A stretch of 14,558 bases of DNA from Elusimicrobiota bacterium (GTDB taxonomy: Bacteria > Elusimicrobiota > Elusimicrobia > UBA1565 > UBA9628): positions 1-14,558 of the forward strand of contig JAGWRY010000401.1 in assembly GCA_028869495.1 (NCBI GenBank). The letters are read 5' to 3'. Below are positions 1 to 7,440 of the stretch, piece by piece. The notes under the pieces were generated by a model that had not been told where the DNA came from, made no database searches, and saw only the letters and a list, made by a program, of their open reading frames with translations. Numbering within the stretch: the stretch's first letter is position 1; every line of letters begins with the position of its first letter. Both the position numbers and the translations under genes were made by a program.

Positions 1-730
1 CGCGCGCCGCGGCGCGGACGGCGCCGGACCGCTCCGGCGGGGGGAGCTCATCGACGCGCGAGAAGCGCGCCGCGTTGGTCATCCGATAGAGGGGGTCGCT
101 CGGGGTCGTGTAGGCGATCGGCTCCTTGCGCCCGAAGTCGGCCTTGACGGCCGCGATCTCGGCGCTCATGCCGGGCACGGAGCCCAGGCGCGAGCGCAGG
201 CCGTCGAAGATGCGCGACGCCGACGCGGGGTTCGCGGAGGAGGCGGCGCTGACGAGCTGGGTCAGCACGGCGTCGATCGAGGCGGCGGCCCGGTCCTGGT
301 GCTGGCGGGCGGCGGCCGCGAGGATCCGCTCGACGCGCGGGTCCAGGCTCGAGCCGCCGCGGGCGAGGGCCTGACCGCCCGTCAGCAGGCGTTCGTCGCG
401 CAGGAGGAGGCCCGCCAGCTTCTCGCGCTCGTCCTTCGGGACGACGGCCTTGCGGAAGTCGCTTTTGAGGACGTCCAGCGCGCCCTTGAGGGCGGCGAAG
501 GGCGGGGCGGCCCGCCCCGTCAGACGGGCGACGATCTTCTTCTCGAGCGCGACGCGGCGGACGTTGAGCGCGGCCGCGACGGGGTTCTTGAACGAGACGA
601 CCGCCGCCGCCGGAGCGGGGGCCGCGGCGGACCGGGACCCGGGCGCGCTGCCGCCCATCGGATAGGCCGGCGCCGCCGCGCACAGCGCCGCGGTCAGCAG
701 GGCGAGAGCCGTCGGGATCTGGGTCCTCAT
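1..730 (-). CDS. Exported protein of unknown function, 3' end outside the window
   Basis: An open frame runs from ATG at 730 off the left edge, giving 243 visible residues. The N-terminus reads MRTQIPTALALLTAALCAAA, a short basic start followed by a hydrophobic stretch, which suggests a Sec signal peptide cut near residues 20-24. An Ala/Pro/Ser-rich linker follows (about 25-45), then a helical, charged region rich in Ala, Arg and Leu. The visible C-terminal part (TTPSDPLYRMTN) looks more globular. I do not recognise the family. No strong Shine-Dalgarno lies in front of the ATG, so the exact start is provisional, but codon use (GC-rich third positions throughout) and the signal peptide support this frame over the overlapping ones. 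It is transcribed in the same direction as the gene ending at 865 but is separated from it by 134 bases full of inverted repeats, so it may be a separate unit. Confidence 0.72.
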   Translation of the reverse strand, partial: MRTQIPTALALLTAALCAAAPAYPMGGSAPGSRSAAAPAPAAAVVSFKNPVAAALNVRRVALEKKIVARLTGRAAPPFAALKGALDVLKSDFRKAVVPKDEREKLAGLLLRDERLLTGGQALARGGSSLDPRVERILAAAARQHQDRAAASIDAVLTQLVSAASSANPASASRIFDGLRSRLGSVPGMSAEIAAVKADFGRKEPIAYTTPSDPLYRMTNAARFSRVDELPPPERSGAVRAAAR

Positions 731-750
731 AGGCTTCAGGGTATCCCTCT

Positions 751-837
751 TGGGCCCATGGCGTCAGGGGCCCAGGACCCAAGGTCTCCTAGGACCTAAG
801 TCCTAGGGCGGCCGAGGGGCTTCTCAAGCATAGCCCC
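751..837. repeat. Cluster of three short inverted repeats between genes
   Basis: The gap between the two leftmost genes holds three perfect inverted repeats. They are TGGGCCC/GGGCCCA (751-757 and 768-774, 10-base loop), CCTAGGAC/GTCCTAGG (788-795 and 800-807, 4-base loop CTAA) and GGGGCT/AGCCCC (816-821 and 832-837, 10-base loop). A smaller GACC/GGTC pair lies between the first two. None is followed by a T-run on either strand. Possible roles are a U-less terminator for the gene ending at 865, an operator for the exported-protein gene, or a copy of a dispersed repeat family; the sequence alone does not decide. Confidence 0.6.
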
Positions 838-864
838 GGGAGCGGCGATCCGCAAGACTTAATT

Positions 865-1770
865 TCAGGACGGCTTGAGGGCCGACAGGCGCTCTTCGAG
901 GCGGGCCTGCGCCTTCGTCGCGGCCCCCTCCTCCTTGAGCAGGTGGTACTTGCTCGCCTTGGGCGAGAGGATCACCAGGAACTTGGCCGGGACGCCCGCG
1001 CGGCGGTAGGCGGCGACCTTGTGGTGGCCGTCGAGCAGGAAGCCGGCCATGAACGAGTGCAGGTTCTTGACCGTCCCCTTCTTGACGGCCTGCGGGATCG
1101 CGCGCTGGTACATGCCGAGCATCAGCACGCGCGGCCGGTCGCCGTTCTGGATCATCTGCTGGTAGAGCTTCACGTACTCTTCCTTCAGCGCGGCGCGGGG
1201 GACCAGCGGGATCACGAAGTCGTACTGCTTCTCGATGACGCCGCTGTCGGCGTGGCGGAAGACGCGCGGGCGCTGGCACTCGTAGTGCTCCCAGCCCGAC
1301 AGCAGGCCCTCTTCCTTCGGGTCCTCGATGTCCCAGAGCTCCATGAACTCGCTCTGGAAGAAGTAGGACTGCTCGTCCTCGGAGTCGTAGGGGCCGGCGA
1401 GGTCGACCGAGGTCTCGAAGACCAGGTACTCGCCCTTCTCCATCAGCTCGAGGAGGGGGGCGAGCTCCGAGACGAGGGACTCGTCGACGGGCCGCGGCAG
1501 CTGGATCGTCTTCGGCAGGTTCGCGATCTTGCGCGTCGTGGGCAGGCGCGGCTCCTGCAGCATCTTGAACCAGAAGTGGCAGGTGTCGCAGTCGTTGCCG
1601 ATCTCGAACTTGCGCGCGCCGTTGACCTCGAGGAACAGCGAGTTGGCCTCGCCGTGCCTCTTCTCGACCGCGACCTTGAAGAAGCCCTTGCCCTGCGGGA
1701 TCTTCACGCGCACGACGCCGTCGGCGACAGCCGTCACCTCGAGCTTCTGCGGTTTGGTCTCGGGAGTCAC
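865..1770 (-). CDS. Uncharacterised protein with CxxC pair and ParB/sulfiredoxin-like DGHH motif
   Basis: 301 residues from GTG at 1770. That start is preferred over an upstream ATG at 1818 because GAGGAGAGG (1776-1784) lies at ideal distance before it, while the ATG has no ribosome site. The N-terminal part (about 8-60) looks beta-rich and ends in CDTCHFWF (C61, C64), a possible metal- or redox-active pair. The middle is acidic and aromatic. Near the C-terminus, LLDGHHKVAAYRRAG (DGHHK at 247-251) resembles the DGHHR core seen in ParB-like nuclease and sulfiredoxin-fold domains, where it binds nucleotide. There is no signal peptide or membrane helix, so it is probably cytoplasmic. The function is unknown; the ParB-fold link is an inference from one motif and no DNA-binding helix-turn-helix is visible. 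It is divergent from the coiled-coil gene, with about 145 bases between the starts. Confidence 0.8.
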   Translation of the reverse strand: MTPETKPQKLEVTAVADGVVRVKIPQGKGFFKVAVEKRHGEANSLFLEVNGARKFEIGNDCDTCHFWFKMLQEPRLPTTRKIANLPKTIQLPRPVDESLVSELAPLLELMEKGEYLVFETSVDLAGPYDSEDEQSYFFQSEFMELWDIEDPKEEGLLSGWEHYECQRPRVFRHADSGVIEKQYDFVIPLVPRAALKEEYVKLYQQMIQNGDRPRVLMLGMYQRAIPQAVKKGTVKNLHSFMAGFLLDGHHKVAAYRRAGVPAKFLVILSPKASKYHLLKEEGAATKAQARLEERLSALKPS

Positions 1771-1775
1771 GCGTT

Positions 1776-1784
1776 CCTCTCCTC
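1776..1784 (-). promoter_or_regulatory. Ribosome binding site fixing a GTG start
   Basis: On the minus strand GAGGAGAGG sits about 5-8 bases before GTG at 1770. It is one of the best Shine-Dalgarno sequences in the window and shows that the gene begins at the GTG rather than at the ATG 48 bases upstream. Confidence 0.7.
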
Positions 1785-1884
1785 GCGGCGGGCATGCCGT
1801 CGTCCGCGGCGTCCTCATGAGTGTAGCTGATTCTCTCGTTCCCGTCCAGCGGGGCCCGCGAAGGCCGCGCGCAGGCCATCTTTT

Positions 1885-1909
1885 CGTAATACCGCTCCCT
1901 TATATTACG
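1885..1909 (+). promoter_or_regulatory. Probable -10 element inside an inverted repeat, coiled-coil gene
   Basis: TATATT (1901-1906, five of six to the sigma70 -10 consensus) lies just before the coiled-coil gene. The predicted transcription start (about 1913) is only about 3 bases from the ATG at 1916, so the message would be leaderless or nearly so. The -10 is embedded in a perfect 7-base inverted repeat, CGTAATA (1885-1891) and TATTACG (1903-1909), with an 11-base spacer, which could be an operator. No good -35 is visible at 16-18 bases. Confidence 0.45.
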
Positions 1910-1915
1910 GGACGC

Positions 1916-4369
1916 ATGGAGCAGTGGGACGAAGAGGCCCTGCGCGAGATCAACAACCTCGACGCCGCCCGGCTGGCGATCCGGGGGGCGCTGGCGACGA
2001 TCCGCGACCTGCAGGACGGCAACGCGGCGCTCAAGGGGCAGGTCCAGGACGAGGCCGCCAAGCGCAAGCACCTGGAGACGCGCCTGTCCTCGCTCGACGA
2101 GAGGCTCGCCGAGTGGCAGACCCGCGCCGAAGCCTGGGAGCGCGAGCGCGCCGAGCGCGCGCAGGGGATGGAGCGCTGGAAGACCGAGGCTCGCCTCGAG
2201 GTCCGCGCCGAGGAGCGCGCGCGCATCGAGGACGACCGCCGCCGCACCGAGGAGGTCGTCGCGCGCCTGCGCTCCGACCTCGCCGCGATGGCGAAGGCCC
2301 AGCAGGAGAAGGAGAGCGCCTGGACCGCCCTGCGCGCCGAGCTCGACAAGCGCGACCGCGAGATCGCGGCCCTGCGCCGCGACAAGGAGGAGTCCCTCGA
2401 CCGCTCCCGCGCCGAGCTCGACATGGTCGAGCAGCTGCGCGAGGCCCGCGACCGGGAGATCGCCGCGACGGTCCGCTCGCGCGAGATCGAGCTCGCGGAC
2501 AAGTCGAACGAGATCGCCGCCCTCAAGCGCGCCGCCGACGAGGCGCGCAAGGCGCTCGAGGAGCTCGCGAAGGACCAGGAGGTCCGCCTCAAGGCGCGCG
2601 AGGAGACCCTGGCCAAGTCCTACCAGCTCAAGGAGAAGGACCTCGTCGAGCGCTACCACCGGCGCGAGGCCGAGCTCCAGGCGCAGTGGTCGGAGCTCGA
2701 GCAGGGGCTGTGGGCGAAGGCGAAGGAGTCCCGCGCCCAGCTCGACGAGGCCGTGCAGAAGCAGTTCGAGGAGCGCGCGCGCCAGCTCGACGACCGCGCC
2801 AAGGAGCTCGAGGCCGTCTCCGCGCGCCGCAAGGTCGAGCTCGATGAGGACTTCGCGCGCCGCTGCGCCGAGGCCGAGGCGCGCTACGCGGAGAACGAGC
2901 GCCGCCTGGCCGGCTCCTGGGCCGAGAAGGAGAAGCGCACGCTCGAGCGCGCGCGGGCCGAGCTCGACGCCGAGCGCGCGGCCCTGCGCGGCGAGTGGGA
3001 CACGCGCGCGAAGGCCCTCGAGGCCGACTACGCGGAGCGCCTGCGCCGCCTCGAGGCCCAGGGCGCCGAGAGCGAGCGCGAGCACAAGCACCGCCTGCAG
3101 CGGCTTCTCGAGGAGGCCGCGCGCAAGGACGGCGAGCGCGTGCGCGCGCAGGACGAGTTCGTCGCCCTCAAGGCGGCCGAGCTCGATAAAGCCCACCAGG
3201 AGCGCCTGGCCGAGCTGGCCGAGCGCCGGCGCCAGGTCGAGGACGAGGCGCGCGCCCGCGAGGAGAAGCGCCAGGCCGAGTTCCTGTCGCGCGAGGCCGC
3301 GCTCGCCGAGGAGTTCGAGCGCCGCCGCGCGGAGCTCCTCGACGAGACTCGGCGCGCGCTCGAAGCCGAGCGCGCCTCCCTCACGGCGCAGTTCGAGGCG
3401 AGCCAGCGCGCCCTCGACGAGTCGTTCCGCGCGAAGGTCGCCGAGAGCGAGCGCGCGGCGCGGGCCCTGGCCGAGCAGCACGAGACGCTGAAGGCGGCCC
3501 TGCGCGACGAGCAGCTGCGCAAGGAGAAGGATCTCGACGCCCGCTGGGCCGCGCGCGAGGGGGAGCTGACCCGGCGCTACGAGACCGCGCTCGAGGAGCA
3601 GAGGCGCGGCTTCGCGTCCGAGACCGCCGCCCTGCGCGAGCAGTTCGAGGCCTCGCGCCGCCGCGCCGAGGACGAGGCCCTGCGCCGCGAGGGAGCCCTC
3701 CGGACCGACTACGAGCGCGGGCTCGCCGAGCTCCGCGATGCGCACGCGCGCGCGCTGGCCGAGCGCGCCGCGGCGCACGAGACGCGTCTCTCCGAGACCC
3801 GCGCGGCCCACGACGAGGCCCTGCGCCTGACCCGCGAGAAGGCCTTCGAGGACATGGCGCGCGAGCGCGCGTCCCTGCGCGAGGAGACCGCGCGCCACCT
3901 CGAGAGATCGCAGACGCTCCAGGCCGAGGCCGAGCGCCGGGGTCTCGCCGACGCGGCCCGCATCAAGGACCTCGAGGGGCGCCTGGCCGCCGCCGAGGAC
4001 GACCGCCGTTCGGCGGCCGAGGACCTGTCCGCGCGCGAGCGCGACGCGGCCGCCCTGCGCGCCGCGCTGGCCGAACGCGACCGCATGCGCGAGGTCGAGC
4101 GGGCGCGCGCCTTCGAGGAGGCGCGCCTGACCGCCGCCGCCGAGCTCGCGAAGGCGCTGGAGGAGGCCGAGGGCCAGCGCTCGCGCGCCTTCTCCGAGCG
4201 CCTGGCCGAGCTCGAGCGGACCCTCGCCGCGCGCCGCCGCGTCCTCGAGGAGTCGCTGTCCGAGCGCGCGCGCGCCCTCGACGCGCGCGAGCTGCGCCTC
4301 GAGGAGGAGGCCGCGCGCCTGGCCGACGAGCGCCGCGGCCTCCCGCCGTCCTCCGGCCGCTCGGATTAG
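1916..4369 (+). CDS. Large highly charged coiled-coil protein
   Basis: 817 residues from ATG at 1916. After a short start (MEQWDEEALREINNLDAARL) the whole chain is a nearly unbroken series of Glu, Arg, Ala, Leu, Lys and Gln in heptad-like spacing. Recurrent blocks include AELDxxRAAL, ERARAELDAE and RREAALxxEFERRRAEL. There is almost no Gly or Pro until the last few residues (GLPPSSGRSD), and there is no signal peptide or membrane segment. This predicts one very long coiled-coil rod, probably a dimer on the order of 100 nm if continuous, suited to a scaffold, filament-like or spacer role. Similarity searches will return myosin, SMC and filament proteins by composition alone, so no specific function is assigned; there is no SMC ATPase head. 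The start was chosen over upstream in-frame starts because the promoter lies just before it and the upstream stretch is antisense to the neighbouring gene. A small membrane-protein frame begins at its stop codon. Confidence 0.85.
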   Translation: MEQWDEEALREINNLDAARLAIRGALATIRDLQDGNAALKGQVQDEAAKRKHLETRLSSLDERLAEWQTRAEAWERERAERAQGMERWKTEARLEVRAEERARIEDDRRRTEEVVARLRSDLAAMAKAQQEKESAWTALRAELDKRDREIAALRRDKEESLDRSRAELDMVEQLREARDREIAATVRSREIELADKSNEIAALKRAADEARKALEELAKDQEVRLKAREETLAKSYQLKEKDLVERYHRREAELQAQWSELEQGLWAKAKESRAQLDEAVQKQFEERARQLDDRAKELEAVSARRKVELDEDFARRCAEAEARYAENERRLAGSWAEKEKRTLERARAELDAERAALRGEWDTRAKALEADYAERLRRLEAQGAESEREHKHRLQRLLEEAARKDGERVRAQDEFVALKAAELDKAHQERLAELAERRRQVEDEARAREEKRQAEFLSREAALAEEFERRRAELLDETRRALEAERASLTAQFEASQRALDESFRAKVAESERAARALAEQHETLKAALRDEQLRKEKDLDARWAAREGELTRRYETALEEQRRGFASETAALREQFEASRRRAEDEALRREGALRTDYERGLAELRDAHARALAERAAAHETRLSETRAAHDEALRLTREKAFEDMARERASLREETARHLERSQTLQAEAERRGLADAARIKDLEGRLAAAEDDRRSAAEDLSARERDAAALRAALAERDRMREVERARAFEEARLTAAAELAKALEEAEGQRSRAFSERLAELERTLAARRRVLEESLSERARALDARELRLEEEAARLADERRGLPPSSGRSD

Positions 4370-4523
4370 ACGGTCCCTGGCGCGGCTGCTGTTCGCTCTG
4401 TCCGCGCTCTTCGCCGCCGTCTGCGTCTGGTTTTCGAGATCCGAATATCTCGACGAGCTCTACGATCAGACGCAGCCGATGATCGCCTCCGAGGACGGCC
4501 CCGTCGAAGCGCCTGTTCGCTGA
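4365..4523 (+). CDS. Small single-pass membrane protein ORF with non-standard start
   Basis: A 52-codon frame overlaps the stop of the coiled-coil gene (ATTAG: ATT at 4365-4367, TAG at 4367-4369) and ends at TGA 4521-4523. It encodes RRSLARLLFALSALFAAVCV, a typical basic cap plus one membrane helix, followed by a polar, acidic tail (SEYLDELYDQ and onward). Third positions are GC-rich like the neighbours. I read the frame back to the previous in-frame stop (TGA 4128-4130) and found no ATG, GTG or TTG. Translation must therefore start at ATT 4365 or CTG 4377, or be joined to the coiled-coil protein by a +1 frameshift that would give it a C-terminal membrane anchor, or the frame is not expressed. 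The size and topology resemble FtsL/FtsB-like bitopic proteins, but no family is claimed. Confidence 0.5.
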   Translation: MRRSLARLLFALSALFAAVCVWFSRSEYLDELYDQTQPMIASEDGPVEAPVR

Positions 4524-4539
4524 AGCGCGCCTCCAATGC

Positions 4540-4571
4540 TTGACACCCCCGGCCGTAAGAGTCATCATATT
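4540..4571 (+). promoter_or_regulatory. Sigma70-type promoter of the YtxH-like gene
   Basis: A perfect -35 TTGACA (4540-4545) is followed 17 bases later by CATCAT (4563-4568, four of six) or 20 bases later by CATATT (4566-4571). The start of transcription would fall near 4575-4578, leaving a leader of about 50 bases with a good ribosome site (GGAGG, about 4619-4623) before the ATG at 4629. It separates this gene's expression from the coiled-coil gene upstream. Confidence 0.6.
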
Positions 4572-4628
4572 TTCGTCGACCCGGAGAGGCTCCGGGCCGC
4601 CGAAGACGGAAGACGCACGGAGGTCCAC

Positions 4629-4907
4629 ATGGCGAACGACAACGGCGGGAACGGCGTGCTCTATTTCCTGTTCGGCGCCGCGATCGGCGCGGGGCTGGGC
4701 GTCCTTCTGGCGCCGCAGTCCGGCCGCGAGACGCGCGATCAGCTGGCGGACTGGCTGAAGGAGCGCCGCGAGAAGGGCCAGGAGCTGCTGCACAAGGTCA
4801 AGGACGAGTCCCACGTCAAGAAAGAGGCGTTCACGGCGGCCGCGAAGGCGGCCAAGGACGCCTACCGCGAGACGAACGCGAAGCACCACGACGCGGTCGC
4901 GGCGTAA
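4629..4907 (+). CDS. YtxH-family small membrane protein
   Basis: 92 residues from ATG at 4629, chosen because GGAGG precedes it by about 5 bases; a longer in-frame ATG at 4536 lies upstream of the promoter and is rejected. The N-terminus is polar and Gly/Asn-rich (MANDNGGNG). A glycine-zipper membrane helix follows (about 10-29, FGAAIGAGLGVLLAP), then the hallmark SGRETRDQL motif and a charged amphipathic helix to the end. This is the YtxH domain (PF12732-type), found in small, often stress- or envelope-related proteins of unknown biochemical role; the name comes from Bacillus subtilis. It should sit in the inner membrane with the helical tail in the cytoplasm. The gene has its own promoter and terminator, so it is likely monocistronic. 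Confidence 0.85.
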   Translation: MANDNGGNGVLYFLFGAAIGAGLGVLLAPQSGRETRDQLADWLKERREKGQELLHKVKDESHVKKEAFTAAAKAAKDAYRETNAKHHDAVAA

Positions 4908-4926
4908 GCGCGGACGGCGTCCGAGC

Positions 4927-4955
4927 GCGAGGGCTCCCCGGACGGGGGGCCCTCG

Positions 4956-4963
<8 letters not shown>
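4927..4963 (+). terminator. Rho-independent terminator after the YtxH-like gene
   Basis: GCGAGGGC (4927-4934) pairs perfectly with GCCCTCGC (4949-4956). The stem is extended inward by TCCCC/GGGGG around a GGAC loop, and TATTTTT follows directly (4957-4963). It begins about 20 bases after the stop. The T-run lies only on the plus-strand side, so it ends the YtxH-like transcript; it overlaps the stop codon of the convergent SDR gene. Confidence 0.9.
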
Positions 4964-5788
<825 letters not shown>

Positions 5789-5792
<4 letters not shown>

Positions 5793-6559
5793 GCGCCCTC
5801 CCAGCGCGGGCGGCGCTTGGCGCGCAGGGCCGCGACGCCCTCGCGGGCCTCGGCGCCGGCGAAGACGGCGTCGAACTCGGCCAGCGCCCGCGCCCACAGC
5901 GCGTCGTCGCAGGCCGGCGCGTTGAGGACGCGCTTGATCGAATCGAAGGCGCGCGGGGGCGACTTGGCCAGGCGCCGCGCCAGAGCGAGCGCCGCCGGGC
6001 GGACCTCCGCCTCGGGCAGGACCTCGTCGACCAGCGCCGCGGCCAGGGCCTCCGCCGCGGTCAGCGCCTTGCCGCGCAGGACCATCTCCTTGACGGCGCG
6101 CGGGTCCGACGCGAGCGCCGACAGACGCGCGACCAGTCCCGAGGTCGGCGTGAGGCCCGCGCGGACCTCGGCCAGCGACACGCGCGCGCCCTCGGCCAGC
6201 AGGCGCCAGTCGCAGGCCATCGCGACGATCCAGCCGCCGAGGAGCGCCGAGCCCGACAAGGCGGCCACCGCGGGCTTCGGGAAGGCCAGGAGCGCGCGGT
6301 AGGCCGCGATCAGCGCGGCGAAGGTCTCGGCGCGGCGGGGCTCCGGGAGGGAGGACTGCTCCTCGAGGTCCAGGCCGCTCGAGAAGTAGCGCGGGACGTC
6401 CGACTCGAGCACGAGGGCGCGGACGGCGGACGCGTCGGCGGCGGCCGCGACGGCCGCGCGCAGGTCTGCGAGCAGGGCCAGGTCGAGCGCGTTGCCGGGG
6501 GGGCGCGACAGGGTCAGGACGCGGACCGCGCCCTCGTCGCGCGCGCGCAGGGCGCTCAC
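5789..6559 (-). CDS. Crotonase-family enzyme, probable delta3,delta2-enoyl-CoA isomerase
   Basis: 256 residues from GTG at 6559, which overlaps the previous stop as GTGA. The crotonase fold is clear: RYFSSGLDLEE (57-67) is the CoA-binding, oxyanion-hole region, SGSALLGGWIVAMACD (102-117) the second oxyanion-hole segment, and VSLAEVRAGL (127-136) the catalytic loop. Aligned to rat enoyl-CoA hydratase, Glu164 is kept as Glu131 but Glu144 is replaced by Ile111, at the same 20-residue spacing. Hydratases need both; isomerases of the ECI type keep only the former. The SGLDLEE block also looks like ECI. The likely role is to shift cis/trans-3-enoyl-CoA to trans-2-enoyl-CoA in beta-oxidation of unsaturated fatty acids, fitting the reductase gene next door. 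Assignment within the family is an inference, as crotonases are functionally diverse. Confidence 0.83.
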
Positions 6560-7440
6560 CGCGCGGCGCGCCCTAGGCGCAGGGTCTCCAGCAGGCGCTG
6601 GAAGACGGGGAGGTAGGTCTCGTAGGCGTCGGCGGGGGCGCTGTACACGAAGGAATAATACGATTCCCGGGAGACCGGAAGATAGACGGAGCGCGTGTCG
6701 CCCGGCACGTAGGTCACGCGCGCGCGGCGTCCCGCGACGGGGATCAGGCCGCCGTCGCGGGCTCCCAGCCAATCGAAGTCCTTCTGGATCGCGTCGCCCA
6801 TCTCCTGGTAGCTCGTCTGGTCCTGCTCGTAGTGCGTGATCGTGATCGTGACCGGCTTGCCGCGGGCGCTGCGGTCGAGCGCCAGGTACAGCGTCGGCAC
6901 GCTGTCTTTCCAGGAATCCTCGATCCGGAACGGCGGCGCGTACTCGAACGAGATCTTCCCGTGGATCGTGTAGCGGACGAAGGTCCCGCTCTGGACCGGG
7001 ACCAGGCGCTGGGACTGGGAGACGCAGACGTAGGGCTTGAGCGGATCGACGGTATGGATCAGGACCTTGCCGCCGGGACAGACCTTGTCGGCGCCGTCGC
7101 TCTCGGCCGTCGCGGAGACGCCCTCGCCGGCCAGCGGCACGAGTTGGGGCGCGCCGTCCATCGCGGCCGTCGCGACGCAGCGGTAGGGCTGGAGGGAATC
7201 GTTCGTGGCGACCGCGCGCGTGCCGCGCGGACAGCGGGGGCGATACTCGAAGCCCTTCGGCCCGTCGACGGGCTTCAGCGCGCCGATCGCTCCGCCGCCG
7301 TCGGAGCCGTCCTTCTCGCACCGGAACGGGTCGTACGGGTCGTCGGTCGTCACGCGGTGGGTGCCCCGCGGGCAGTGCGCGGGAGCCTGGGCGGCGCGCG
7401 CGGGCGCCGCCGCGAGCAGGAGGAGCAGGACCGCGCTCAC
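6556..7440 (-). CDS. Exported protein with three Cys-bounded CPxG repeats
   Basis: 294 residues from GTG at 7440, which overlaps the previous stop as GTGA and has GAGAGG about 9 bases upstream. Residues 1-17 form a signal peptide (SAVLLLLLAAAPARA), so the product is periplasmic or secreted. The N-terminal half carries three repeats opening with CPRG or CPGG and closing with Cys exactly 18 residues later (C23-C41, C70-C88, C121-C139). These are the only cysteines, so three disulfides are likely. The C-terminal half (about 150-294) is Cys-free, mixed alpha/beta, with many Tyr (YLPVSRESYYSFVYSAPADA). It loosely recalls PsbP/DcrB-like folds, but I would not assign it. The protein family is not recognised. 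Its place between a cNMP-binding protein and fatty-acid enzymes in the pilT operon gives no direct functional hint. Confidence 0.85.
   Translation of the reverse strand: MSAVLLLLLAAAPARAAQAPAHCPRGTHRVTTDDPYDPFRCEKDGSDGGGAIGALKPVDGPKGFEYRPRCPRGTRAVATNDSLQPYRCVATAAMDGAPQLVPLAGEGVSATAESDGADKVCPGGKVLIHTVDPLKPYVCVSQSQRLVPVQSGTFVRYTIHGKISFEYAPPFRIEDSWKDSVPTLYLALDRSARGKPVTITITHYEQDQTSYQEMGDAIQKDFDWLGARDGGLIPVAGRRARVTYVPGDTRSVYLPVSRESYYSFVYSAPADAYETYLPVFQRLLETLRLGRAAR
7024..7374 (-). repeat. Three copies of a 19-residue CPxG...C protein repeat
   Basis: Within the exported protein, copies encoded at 7318-7374, 7177-7233 and 7024-7080 share the pattern C-P-(R/G)-G-x5-T-x-D-x3-P-(Y/F)-x-C. Examples are CPRGTHRVTTDDPYDPFRC, CPRGTRAVATNDSLQPYRC and CPGGKVLIHTVDPLKPYVC. 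Linkers between copies are 28 and 32 residues, so this is a true structural repeat rather than a recent tandem DNA duplication. Confidence 0.85.

Noticed and set aside
48..782. Minus-strand frame of 244 codons starting MGPGPLTPWAQ
   Set aside because: Arg/Gly/Pro-rich shadow of the exported protein at 1-730, whose frame has a signal peptide and normal composition.
1771..1818. ATG start at 1818 for the DGHH-motif protein
   Set aside because: No Shine-Dalgarno in front, and the extra 16 residues include the ribosome site of the GTG start itself.
824..3898. Minus-strand frame of 1024 codons opposite the coiled-coil gene
   Set aside because: Antisense shadow of GAG/CGC/GCC-rich codons. Its Leu/Gly/Ala/Arg-only composition lacks any motif, and it also overlaps the supported gene at 865-1770 in another frame.
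4536..4628. 31-residue N-terminal extension of the YtxH-like protein
   Set aside because: Its ATG lies upstream of the TTGACA promoter and has no ribosome site, while ATG 4629 follows GGAGG and begins a typical YtxH N-terminus.
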